Source: Cloeon dipterum
Lineage: Eukaryota > Arthropoda > Insecta > Ephemeroptera > Baetidae
DNA: 64,000 bases
NCBI RefSeq assembly: GCF_949628265.1
Contig: NC_088790.1
Coordinates: 31,996,545-32,060,544, forward strand
Direction: 5' to 3'
Shown here: positions 1-11,700 of the stretch, piece after piece
How positions within the stretch are numbered: the stretch's first letter is position 1
How the letters are laid out: each line of letters starts with the position of its first letter
The notes under the pieces: model-generated
What the model was told of the DNA's origin: nothing
Databases searched by the model: none
What the model saw: the letters and a program-made list of their open reading frames with translations, nothing else
Position numbers and translations under genes: made by a program

Positions 1-2121
1 ATTTTTCTAAGAAAATGGCGTGCCTGCTCATCGCCAATGAGGCGGCGGAATCGAGTCACGTGACCGCGGAAGCACATAAATAATTTTTCTAAGAATGGGC
101 GTGGCCTCTTTTAGCCAATGAGGTGACGGGATCGAGTCACGTGACCGCGGAAGCGTAGAATTAATTTTTCTAAGAAAATGGCGTGCCTGCTCTTCGCCAA
201 TGAGGCGGCGGAATCGAGTCACGTGACTGCGGAAGCACATAAATAATTTTTCTAAGAATGGGCGTGGCCTCTTTTAGCCAATGAGGTGACGGGATCGAGT
301 CACGTGACCGCGGAAGCACAGAATTAATTTTTCTAAGAAAATGGCGTGCCTGCTCTTCGCCAATGAGGCGGCGGAATCGAGTCACGTGACTGCGGAAGCA
401 CATAAATAATTTTTCTAAGAATGGGCGTGGCCTCTTTTAGCCAATGAGGTGACGGGATCGAGTCACGTGACCGTGGAAGCACAGAATTAATTTTTCTAAG
501 AAAATGGCGTGCCTGCTCTTCGCCAATGAGGCGGCGGAATCGAGTCACGTGACTGCGGAAGCACATAAATAATTTTTCTAAGAATGGGCGTGGCCTCTTT
601 TAGCCAATGAGGTGACGGGATCGAGTCACGTGACCGCGGAAGCGTAGAATTAATTTTTCTAAGAATGAGGCGTGGCCTCTTTTAGCCAATGAGGTGACGG
701 GATCGAGTCACGTGACCGTGGAAGCACAGAATTAATTTTTCTAAGAAAATGGCGTGCCTGTTCTTCGCCAATGAGGCGGCGGAATCGAGTCACGTGACCG
801 CGGAAGCACAGAATTAATTTTTCTAAGAAAATGGCGTGCCTGCTCTTCGCCAATGAGGCGGCGGAATCGAGTCACGTGACTGCGGAAGCACATAAATAAT
901 TTTTCTAAGAATGGGCGTGGCCTCTTTTAGCCAATGAGGTGACGGGATCGAGTCACGTGACCGCGGAAGCGTAGAATTAATTTTTCTAAGAAAATGGCGT
1001 GCCTGCTCTTCGCCAATGAGGCGGCGGAATCGAGTCACGTGACCGCGGAAGCACAGAATTAATTTTTCTAAGAAAATGGCGTGCCTGCTCATCGCCAATG
1101 AGGCGGCGGAATCGAGTCACGTGACCGCGGAAGCACATAAATAATTTTTCTAAGAATGGGCGTGGCCTCTTTTAGCCAATGAGGTGACGGGATCGAGTCA
1201 CGTGACCGCGGAAGCGTAGAATTAATTTTTCTAAGAAAATGGCGTGCCTGCTCTTCGCCAATGAGGCGGCGGAATCGAGTCACGTGACTGCGGAAGCACA
1301 TAAATAATTTTTCTAAGAATGGGCGTGGCCTCTTTTAGCCAATGAGGTGACGGGATCGAGTCACGTGACCGCGGAAGCACAGAATTAATTTTTCTAAGAA
1401 AATGGCGTGCCTGCTCTTCGCCAATGAGGCGGCGGAATCGAGTCACGTGACTGCGGAAGCACATAAATAATTTTTCTAAGAATGGGCGTGGCCTCTTTTA
1501 GCCAATGAGGTGACGGGATCGAGTCACGTGACCGTGGAAGCACAGAATTAATTTTTCTAAGAAAATGGCGTGCCTGCTCTTCGCCAATGAGGCGGCGGAA
1601 TCGAGTCACGTGACTGCGGAAGCACATAAATAATTTTTCTAAGAATGGGCGTGGCCTCTTTTAGCCAATGAGGTGACGGGATCGAGTCACGTGACCGCGG
1701 AAGCGTAGAATTAATTTTTCTAAGAATGAGGCGTGGCCTCTTTTAGCCAATGAGGTGACGGGATCGAGTCACGTGACCGTGGAAGCACAGAATTAATTTT
1801 TCTAAGAAAATGGCGTGCCTGTTCTTCGCCAATGAGGCGGCGGAATCGAGTCACGTGACCGCGGAAGCACATAAATAATTTTTCTAAGAAAATGGCGTGC
1901 CTGCTCTTCGCCAATGAGGCGGCGGAATCGAGTCACGTGACCGCGGAAGCACAGAATTAATTTTTCTAAGAAAATGGCGTGCCTGCTCTTCGCCAATGAG
2001 GCGGCGGAATCGAGTCACGTGACCGCGGAAGCACAGAATTAATTTTTCTAAGAAAATGGCGTGCCTGCTCTTCGCCAATGAGGCGGCGGGATCGAGTCAC
2101 GTGACTGTGGATGCACAGAAT
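1..2121. repeat. Satellite array, 81-82 bp monomers with higher-order structure
   Basis: About 26 tandem monomers of 81-82 bp run from the window edge to 2121. Two main types occur. One contains ATGGCGTGCCTGCTCTTCGC, the other GGGCGTGGCCTCTTTTAGCC. Each monomer has a GCCAATGAG CCAAT box followed about 20 bp later by the palindrome GTCACGTGAC. A block of roughly 13 monomers repeats with a 1,061 bp offset (1-~880 against 1062-~1940) with only scattered differences, so this is a higher-order repeat. The last monomers (from about 1884) are all of the first type and the array ends at a degenerate monomer near 2121. Open frames on the - strand are by-products of the repeat. Confidence 0.95.
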
Positions 2122-2214
2122 TATTTTTATCATTTATTTGTATCAAACAAACCCACACTCTCTGCTTAATTTACGAGCACCAGTGCGCTTTCACGAAAGC
2201 AACTCATAGAAAAC

Positions 2215-2560
2215 TTGCTTTAAAAGTAAAAACAAACAGTTTTGTTCGAAAAGTCGAACTTTACCGGTTACGCCCCTTTTTATAATCAAATTAAAGAAAT
2301 TAATTACTTCTAGGATGATGAAAATTACGAAAACTTAAATGTGAGAAGATAAAAAATATTACTTTTGAGTCTTGAAAGTTATTTTTAATTTTTCAAAAAT
2401 TGCATTGTTTCGAAAGGGGTGTGTGTTTAGCCTGATTAAAATCCACCAGTTGGTAGTAGCGTCAAAAACTGCCTAAATTGAGAAAGATGATTAAATTTCC
2501 ATTATTTTTCCTATTGATTAAATATTTCTCATACTTACAATTTTCGCGCAAAATTCATCT
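2215..2560 (+). repeat. Dispersed repeat family A, copy A1
   Basis: An AT-rich non-coding element of about 350 bp. Landmarks in order are ACCGGTTACGCCC, GTGAGAAGATAAAAAAT, TTTTGAGTCTTGAAAGTTA, CGAAAGGGGTGTGTGTTT and CCTGATTAAAAT. The same series occurs near 42335 (split in two), 50080, 55310 (opposite strand) and 60315. No terminal inverted repeat or coding potential was found. Confidence 0.8.
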
Positions 2561-3289
2561 GAAAATTTAACACTTTCTTGACTGAAACAAGTGACATTTG
2601 AAAGCATTTTCAAAAAAGAAAAGAACAGGGGGTGCGCAACAAGTCGTGTCGTGCGTGCCCTTAAAGCGAAAATCTGCGTCCATCAACACGGGGCGGCGGC
2701 GGCTTAGATGGCTCAAGCGCAGCAGAGCGTGGGGTGCTTTACGATTTTCAGCATATTATATACATATAAAATGCGCGTTGTCGAGCCGCAGATTAAAAAG
2801 CATTTTTTTATTTAGGGGAAAGAAAGAAAGGGCGCATAACGAGGCGGATGAACGGCTCATTTAGTGGCAGAGGGATGACTCCCCGGTTGACCATTACCAA
2901 AAGTGCGGAAAAAATAACGCCCCTGAGGACGAGGCGCGGCGCCGGCGAATAACGCGAGCGGCCGACGGCCCAAAGTTAAAAACTATATTTTAGGCATGAA
3001 AACACCAACGAGTTTTCAATAAAAAATAAATATCTAAGAACACGCACTTGACGCAAAAACCTAATTTTCATGTTGTTGAAGAGAAACACGTTCGACGCAG
3101 CTTTTTCTCGGGTTCTCGGGAGCGTGGAGCGTTCACTCAAAGACTTAAGAATATTCAATTAATTTTTCCGAGCAACATTTTGCTGGGAAAACATTGAAGA
3201 AGCTGTTCAAAATAACACAAAAGCCAATTTAATTCTGCGAAATTTGCATAAAAATATATTTTAAAATAATAACGAGACCGACATCCAGT
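2561..3289. other. Single-copy stretch, no gene seen
   Basis: No splice-compatible coding exon or RNA gene is recognisable. It holds a short GC-rich patch with a GGCGGCGGCGG run near 2693 and another around 2920-2970. An 88-codon + strand frame at 2598-2864 has no recognisable features. Confidence 0.5.
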
Positions 3290-3685
3290 TTATTTCCATT
3301 TTTACACCGGGGTCCAGGTGTAGCGATCTGTGTTGGAAGTCAAAATGGCGTCGAAATCTATAGTTGTTCAAATATTCATCCATTTTGAAGCTGCGCAGTA
3401 AACTTGTGCGCATCTAAGGCATGCGCAGTGTGTCAAGATCGCTTCTAAATCTCACAGGGAGGCTGAAAATTATCACTGCGCATGCGTGACCCAAATTAAA
3501 ACCTTCTGCGCAGTCGTAATTCAAACCGGGGGCCGGATTGCGATCTGTGTTGATTCTCGCCGGCCAAATCAGGAGACAGTCCAGTGGACAATTAGAAGCG
3601 TCGAAAAAGAGGCGTGTCGGCCTAATAATTTCATTCCCGCGCATTTTGTTACATTTCCATCAGCCTGGTGTGCCATCTAACGGTC
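3290..3685 (-). repeat. Dispersed repeat family B, copy B1
   Basis: An element of about 400 bp present five times in the window (here, 37858, 45340, 51155 and 56335). It contains several GCATGCGCAGTG or CTGCGCATGCG motifs (NRF-1-like), GGCGGGAAA (E2F-like) in most copies, and GATTGGCC (CCAAT box) in most copies. This copy is reversed relative to those at 37.9, 45.3 and 51.2 kb. Its end coincides with the outer edge of the large inverted duplication. Confidence 0.85.
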
Positions 3686-4760
3686 GGGAAAATAAAAAAA
3701 AATACAATTTTTAGTGTTTTGTAAAAATTGTTTGTTTTTTATGGTTAGTAATTTAATTTAACAGGATAAAAATTATTATCCAGTAAATTCATTATTTTAA
3801 AAAGTTGACTGGTCGCATGATTAGCGTGTCGCCAGAAGAGTTACATCTATATGTACAAGCTAATGAATGACAAAGGCCTTTTTCACTAGTTCTTCCGGTG
3901 ACTTTAGCACATTCCAGACCAAATCAACAGATGCTTAGCGCCATGATGACGAAACTGGTTTGCTACTAGGATACATAAACGCACCTCCCACTCAGTGGTC
4001 GCTTTTAGAACGGAATCTTCTTTTAAAAATATTAACGCCCAGCAATTACGGATTTCACCCAATCTTGAACTTTTGAATTGTTTCGAGTTTTTTGCTGATT
4101 GTGAAATGAAGAAAAGTGTGAAAACAAATTTAATTGAATTAATATAAACAAAATTGGAATGAGAAATTTAAAGGCACTTTTTAACTTTCTGGAATTTGGA
4201 AAATACGAAAAGATTTAATTTTTAGTGTGGAAACGGATAACCCATTGGGCACAAATATTTCAATTTCAGAGTTTTCAGTTTGTCGAACGACCGCCCTCAC
4301 GAAAAAAAACTCAGGGCGAAATCCTGAGCAAAAACCCAGGATTTTCGATATCCGCACACCGCTAGAATTGTCTAAATTAGTTTGAAACTCCAACGATCCA
4401 TCATAAATTTTGTTTTTATTCAGTTGAAAAAATACTGATCGGGTTTAACGAGTGTTTAGAAATGTTTTTCCGCGTCGATTGAGAAAAATTGCCGTTTGCT
4501 CAGCCTCCATCGGCCATAGCGGAGCCTGAAAAGCACAACTTATTTGGTTTTATATATTTTTTTTAATGTGCCGAAACGGAGCCAACATCGCAGTTTCTCG
4601 TTCTTTTTCAAAAAAATTCGAAAAAATGGATTTGACCGGCGAGTCGGTCACATATATGGTTGGCCGCGTTAAAACCGCAAAATATTACCGGAAAATATTT
4701 CAAAACTAGCAAATTGTCTCAAATCGTCCAAAAATTAATTTATAATTATAGTTTGTGCTC
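3686..4760. repeat. Left outer arm of the large inverted duplication
   Basis: This sequence is repeated in reverse complement at 31236-32335. Shared landmarks include CGCCAGAAGAGTTACAT, TTCTTCCGGTGACTTTAGCA, ACTCAGTGGTCGCTTTTAG, TTAACGCCCAGCAATTACGG and ACCGGCGAGTCGGTCACATA. Similarity is high but broken by small indels. It is non-coding; short frames in it are not shared as proteins. Confidence 0.85.
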
Positions 4761-5510
4761 ACTCGGTGCTGAAATTCGGCCGCAGACCACATATCACACG
4801 CGCTACACGACGGTGCGCACATTCGTCCGCTCGCTGCTACCAGCAAACAACAGGAATAGCAAAAATAATTTTTCTTTTCGAAAAGAACATTAAAAATTAA
4901 TATTAAAAAGATATAAAATGTGTCGGTTTTTTCTTGCTTGCGATCTGTTACCATTTTAACTAAAATAATACAAATAATCCTACATAGTTCCTCTAAAGTA
5001 TATTCTTTTTTGCAATTTTGCAGAATAGAATCCTGTTTCTAGTCATCGTACGAGACGATTAAATTAACAAACCAATAAATTACTAGAGCCCATAAGTTTC
5101 CTCCCTTTTATGTATTATTTTTATAATTTTTTTTGTCTTATCAATTTTTACTCAGTCACAATTTTTAAAATTTAATTAAGAAAATTTCCAGTCAGGGTTG
5201 AGTATTTGGTATTGATTTTAAGCAGTCTTTCTCATTCTGCTGTACAACATTTTTCTGAAATAACTATAGCATTAAATTTTTAGTGAGGAGGAATCGTGTG
5301 GCGAAGCTGAAACTTTGGAAAACATAACGTGTTCGATTCTCATGCTATATACGTCATCATGTCCGGTAAACAAAACAAATGCTTTAACATCAAAACAACA
5401 GTGTCGCGGTTCCACGAATTTTGGGGAAGATAAATGTTCCTTTGGTTTGAAATTTTGGAAATGCGCGCGAAATGCTCATTGTCACATAAATACCGTTTAA
5501 TTTCATGAAT
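4761..5510 (+). other. Upstream block of lectin-like gene copy 1
   Basis: It contains GAGGAATCGTGTG, AAGCTGAAACTTT and AATTTTGGGGAA. The same ordered landmarks occur upstream of copy 2 (about 11990-12230) and copy 3 (reverse strand, about 24960-25140). They are missing upstream of copy 4. It may be distal promoter sequence conserved by duplication; no gene is seen in it. Confidence 0.55.
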
Positions 5511-5589
5511 TTAAATTTTAGGAATTCTTCTCTTCGGCCGCTTTTTGCGCAAATTAATCAGCCACAAAAAGTGGAGAGAAAAAATAGGG

Positions 5590-5595
5590 CACGTG
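5590..5595 (+). promoter_or_regulatory. E-box CACGTG upstream of copy 1
   Basis: CACGTG ends 126 bp before the start codon. The same hexamer lies at the matching place in copy 2 (12311-12316) and copy 4 (31112-31117). Copy 3 has CACATG at 24829-24834. No TATA box was seen in this proximal region. Confidence 0.4.
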
Positions 5596-5720
5596 TAGCC
5601 AAAATGCAAAACAAGTAGAACGGAAATACGTAAACGGAAACGGCACACTAAACCAGAGGAGAAACACCAATTTTTCGGCTGTTTCGAACTGGATTCGCTC
5701 ACTGCTAGCTCCGTTTTGTG

Positions 5721-8700
5721 ATGCTTTCCACACTGATATTTCTCTGTTTCATATTCCAGCCTCTGGTAATTTGTTATTTATTTCAATATAATCTTACGAT
5801 TTAATATAATTTTTATTCTTCAGGAAGCAGCAACGACCACAAGACGGGTCAGGAAATGTTCCTCGGGAAATTGTACAAGAACTACGGCGGTAAAATTAAA
5901 TTTAATGCATTTAGAAATATTTAAAAAATACAAATTCTTAAGAGAGTAAGACAAACCACGAAGCCAATCGAATTGATCAACTGCAACGCGGGGGATTGCT
6001 CCATTTATGATTCAAGATTGAGGGTGATGACGTTTTAAAATGCTGAAAAAAATAATTTATTTAATTCTTTACCAGAACTTCCTCAGCTCTGCAATGTCAG
6101 ATGGTAATATTGTCGAATTAAAATTTATATTTTATTTAATTTCCAATTTTTTCAGATTTCATATCGGTTTTGTCTCAATGTATGATGTAATTACTAGATA
6201 TAAATTAAGGCTAATGTTTAAGCTTAAATTTCAGCCCCTTACGCTGTATTTCTGACGGATGGCTCGGAGTTGGGAGACGTGTTTTTCAAGTGTGGCCGCA
6301 TCTTTTTCACCAGCTTTAATAAAGTTAGTAATTACGAAAGGGAATATTCAATAAATTTATTTTACGCGAGTTTGAGCTTGCAGGAAATGCTTCCTATAGC
6401 TATTCAAATGAAAAATTAATTTCCAATTAAAACTATGAAAAATTGCTCTGCGTGGAAATTGACGGGATGGGTGGCTGTAAATTTCCACTAAATAATTGCT
6501 CTGGTTTATTTATTTGCAGCATATATGATCAAGGTTTAGGCGGCCATTTGCGAAATTAATAGTGTTCAAAGCCACCACAACACATACATGGCGCCACCAT
6601 CCTTTATTCCAATTAAATTTCAGATTAAATTCCAACTAATTTATTCAAATTTCTTTTCTTTAGGCGAAATTTGGAGATGCCGCTCTCGCTTGTGCCAAGC
6701 GAAAAATGCAATTACCTACAATTGAAGAAGGGGCAAACAATATGCAATGTCTCGTGCCAGGCATGGACGACACTGCATTCGATACCGAGAGTGAGTTCGT
6801 TTTTATTATTCGTCGTTTTTAAACCATGGAACACAGAATACTTTTTCATCTGGACGAGCGCCATGGCGGAGGGGAGCAACTGCCGGAACGCGGCGTATTC
6901 GTGGTGCGCGGGAAACAGGAGCAGCATCATTCCTACCGACGTGGGCCTTCCAACGACGGTTTCGCGAAAGGAACGATGCGTCGCGCTTTCCAGGATGAGC
7001 AAAACGCTCGTTCGCTTGAACTGCGCCACGCCTACTTACTATTTCTGTGAAGTATAGAGGAAAATTATTAATTATATTTATAACTGATTAAATATTTAAA
7101 TTTCAAGTATAAATGCAAGTCGGTTACCTGCCTGCAAAGTCGGGCCTGCAAACTAGACGTATAAATAAGAGAAATTCTTTGTTTATTTTAAGTAAAATGT
7201 TTCTAATCTTTTCCTTAGGCAAATTTATTCGAAAATGGGGATGTTAATGGATTATTAAGCAGTAAAACATTTATTAATTTAAGGTTTTTTATATTAGTTT
7301 AACGGTTTTATTTAGGACTCGCGGTTCAAGGGTATTGGGCGGAATGGCAAAGGAGGGAAGACGATTTTACCGTTTCTTACACCAGCTATATATTTGGCAC
7401 CAAAAGGGTGATGTCTTAAAATAAACCCCATAGTTCTTACTGGAATTTAAAATTCTCTAGATGACTTGGACAGACAGCATGAGGATGTGTTGCGCTTTGG
7501 GAATGATGCCGATCAGAGTTACGGATGAATTTCTCTACGCACTCAACAACGTTGGCAATGAGAGCGACAAAATTACCATCTTTTATAATCCAGGTTAGTC
7601 CATTAACTGCCCTGAAAATCAGTCAGAATTATTGCTACGAAAAAAAATATCCTGACGATTTAAAAAATATTTACTTTTGGACTCGGGCGATAAATAGGGG
7701 TTGTGGGTGAGCAACCCAAATATTATTTGGCACCCCAGGGGAAGTCATGATAAGTCGAACGGTGTTTAGATTTTGCATTTCTGACTGTTAGATCCCGAGA
7801 TTATTTGGCCATTTCAAAAGAACAAATTTAATTTTACAAAAAGTAAAGCCGAAATTCATCTTCAAATATTTAAAGAAGCTCAAACACAGCCTGAGAACTT
7901 TTTTGACGGTATTTTTCTGATTTTTAAATTATGACGATGGTTTTATTAATCCTAAAAACGCTAAGAAATTTAAAAAAATGACCTTTGACCTTAGCTGATG
8001 ACCTCAAATTTGGTGTTAATTCAATTGGGCTTGACGAGACAAGTTGGTTTTAAACTATATACACCAACTCTAAATGATTTATTCCATTCTCGAAATCTAT
8101 GCTAAATGTGGAATTTTCTTTAGTTACTTTTCGAGGGGTGAATTTCATCAAAACCATCCTTCGTACCGCTAATTTTTAAACCCAAAAAAATAAATTATAT
8201 TGCATTTAAAACACTTGTCCGCAGCAAACCCTCGCAAATTAAACACAACGGAGGATCGTTCGTACATAAAAACGAGTTTCTGGACTGCCGCGACTCGTCA
8301 GGGTTGCGCAGGGCAGTACCGCTTCTGCAGGTACGACGACCTGGGGCCGTGGGACTCGCAGGGAGACTTCTGGAGCCAGCTCAACCCGCGCGACACCGGA
8401 TCGTGTCTGGCCATCGACCGGCAGTACACCGTCGATGGCGAACAGCCCTTCATGGTGCGGCAGGTGCAGTGCTCGTCGCCGAGCGGAAATTTCGCCTGCC
8501 AGAAGGAAGGAAGGCTCGAGAACTTGGTCAACGGAGAAAAAGAGACCAGCGAACAGGTTTTTTAACACTGTAATAATTAGTGGGGATTAATTGTTGTAAA
8601 AATGACAGAGGATCGACAACAATTGCCGTGAACCTGTCTGCCCTGATCTGAAATATTGCCAATTTGACGTTTGTGCTCGTAATATAATTTATCAATTATA

Positions 8701-11700
8701 TAAAATATATTTTGTTTTTATAGATGAAAAAAACAGCAGCATTTGAAAACCAGGAACAAGTTCTTTTAAGTAAGTAAAAATAAGGTTCGCTCCCGAGATC
8801 ACTGATGACATTTCACGGGTTTACCATTTTAAAATTGTCCCTTGACAACCTCACCCTAATCCTCAAAGTTCATAATTAATCGAAGTTTAAAATTTAAGAG
8901 CCCTACCTGTTGGGAGAGTGGAAAACAGCTTGCGGAGTTCGATATCTAATCCCAAAAGACGAGGTAAGCATCCCTCTACTACCTCGAAAATAAACTAAAT
9001 TATCATTTTAACTCTCAGCTGAAATGGAATGGGGCGCTAGATTTCTGTTGCTCCTTAGGAATGCGGCTCTTGACTGTGCAGTCGGTAGAAAAGTTATCCT
9101 GTCTCGATGGCGTCTTAAGCGAAAATGTAACTGCCTACTGGACATCGGGGACAAACGGAAACTGTTCGAACCAACGATTCCGGTTTTAAATAATGAATTA
9201 CCCGAGATTTAATTTTAATCCAATCGCAATTTAGTTGGTGCTCCCCAGAAATTAAAGACTTCGTTAAACCAAGTTTGAACCTCAATCCAACTATACTTAA
9301 TTTTAATCCAATCAGTTCGATCAAATTTAATACGATTTTCTAATTCTACTAACGCCCATTATATTCTTCTTATAGTGGAAGTATCTAGGCTACCCGCTTC
9401 CATGGTTTCGAGATTATGCGTTGCTGCAAAAAAATCACCCACTTCGGGACCAATTTTGGGAGTTGACATGTGTTTTTTGTACAAGAGATTCATTTGTGAA
9501 GTGCGTAATAAATAAAATTGTATTTATGCAATAATTTAATTGATGTAAAAAGGGCCGCGTGCCGGCCGAGTCGCATCTGCAAGAAGTTTTCAATGAATGC
9601 AAAGCAACACACCGCATCCCACAACGTAATAAATTTATAATTATGATTTTTAAAGAGATTCAAAACATTTAATATTTATAGGGGACTTGGAAAGATTCAA
9701 CACCGTCCCATTGGACAGCTTCTCGTACAGAATGAAAGTAATTTGTCTTTTTTAATATTTAAATTTCAATTAAGTTAGCGATCATGTAGTGTTTTTCGAC
9801 TTGTATCGCGGAACTTCTCGGATTGGTAATTGTTTTAATTGGAAATCTTACACTTCTTCAAGCATTTCTTCTCTAGATTTATGACAGTAAATATTTGTGG
9901 GAGGATGTAGCTGAGAGATCAATTTCAAGAGTAAAAGAAGCACGCGCGCTTGAAGGTAACTAAACAAGTATCTATTGGAACAAATAATTAACTGATTTAC
10001 GAATTGCAGACTTTGCTTCTGTCATGAAACAGTATCCGTTAAGCATGTTTAAGAAAGCGGCAGATAATTTGGACGCGCTGAAAATGATGCTGACGGAGCA
10101 GGGAAAACAAGAATCCTGGAAGGCGACCTTGTTTATTAATTACGCGCTTGACAAGTTTTGGGAATGCGTCGACATCTGTAAGCTGATAATTAAAAAACTG
10201 GTCGTCCTCTCCTCAATTAATGAACAATGCAAGCGTAAAATTCGATCCCAGTTTTAATTTGTAAAGCAGTGTAGATAAAAAGCGATCTATTTTCTTTTTT
10301 GTGGCGGAGGACCACTTAATACGTTCTGATTGGCTGGCGGTAGTTAATTTTTACCAATCAGAGCATGTTCTTGCGTGGTGCTCCGATGAGCGAAAATAGA
10401 TCGCTGACCACCCCCAATCAGAACAGCAGGGAGGTATAAGGAAACCTTTAGTCAAATGGCACGCATTCCTTGAAATATATGTACAAAAAATACTTTTATT
10501 GGGATTTAAAATCTTGATATTTTTGTCACTGATATAGTTAAGCTGATCACAATACCAATACAAGATGAATGCTCTTTTGTGCACAATTTCATGAGATGCT
10601 TCACCAACGGGACCTCTTCATTGGAAAAATTCTGGACCAGGAATTTAGACAATGTGTTCGACCCAAGAGAATATGCTCTGACGATGTTGAAATCAATGTT
10701 GCAAACGATGTTAAATATGGCGGACAATTTTGATTCGCAGAGTGCTTTTGCATCAGATATGTCATCGGTGGCATGTTTGTTTTTTCGTTTAGAGTGAAAA
10801 TGGGTCTTGTTACAAATAATTTGTCATACAGATCTCTCAAATCAGGATATCAGAGAAAGCAAACAATTTTTACGATACATCAACGCTATCTCAATGACGG
10901 AAGAATACACAAGGTGAATAATTAATTACATCAATTAAGATGAAATAAGAAATTTCTATCCATAGACAATAATCTTAGCAAACGATTATTCATATATTTG
11001 TTAATATGTTAAACAAACAATATGTTGTTCGAAACGATATTCCAGCTCAAAATGCAGCTTCAAGATATTACGACCGAAAAATTGGAACTCAAAAGACGCT
11101 TGTTTAGAAATAAGTACGCTTCTGCTGGTTAGACATTTAAAACACTAATTTTATAATTTCAAGATAAATATCTGGAGCCCACTCCTTTCGAAGACGTCCT
11201 CAAGAGCAAAGCGCTGGACCTGACCAAGGTGTGCCATTTTAACGCTCATGATTTTAGTCATTTAAATAATTTCCTTTATTATCAAGCGATTTTATCCCGT
11301 GGTGGCTGCGGCCATTTGCCAACGGGCGAATGGAAGTCTGGTTACGTCCGATTATCCATTTATAGCAAACCTAAGCAACATAGCGAAAAACGAGAGCAGG
11401 TATTATTCATTGGCAGTCGCGGGCAAAATAACAGATGCAATGATGGGCGCAGAACCATGTAAATAAGCACTAATAATTAAACTAGAAAATACCTAAATTG
11501 ATGATTTTCAGTCATTTCTCACGTGCTTCTGGACGAAATCTATCAGGACTCTCAGGGAGTTTACCGCTGGTGTGACACCTCGAAAGTGGTTCCCAAGGAA
11601 GCCACTTCTTCCTTGTTCTTCTCGACGACCTTTATGACTTTCTACGATGGCTCATCTAGGTTTCAGAAATATCAGCAACAGCCTGCGAGCGAGGCTTATT

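Noticed and set aside
28-2078. Repeated 64-91 codon frames on the - strand in the satellite
   Set aside because: They recur with the monomer period and differ exactly as the satellite does; no start context, splicing or domain supports translation.
1-2121. CRISPR-like alternation of repeats
   Set aside because: Monomers are contiguous with no unique spacers, and the sequence is eukaryotic.
6671-7057. 128-codon + strand frame in gene copy 1
   Set aside because: It reads exon 6 in the wrong frame, runs through intron 6, and picks up exon 7 in the true frame only by accident.
8239-8573. Overlapping GC-rich frames on both strands at exon 11
   Set aside because: They are shadows of the GC-rich lectin exon, seen in all four copies.
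9435-9617. Antisense 60-codon frame over exons 16-17
   Set aside because: The coding strand shows amino-acid conservation among four copies; the antisense frame has none.
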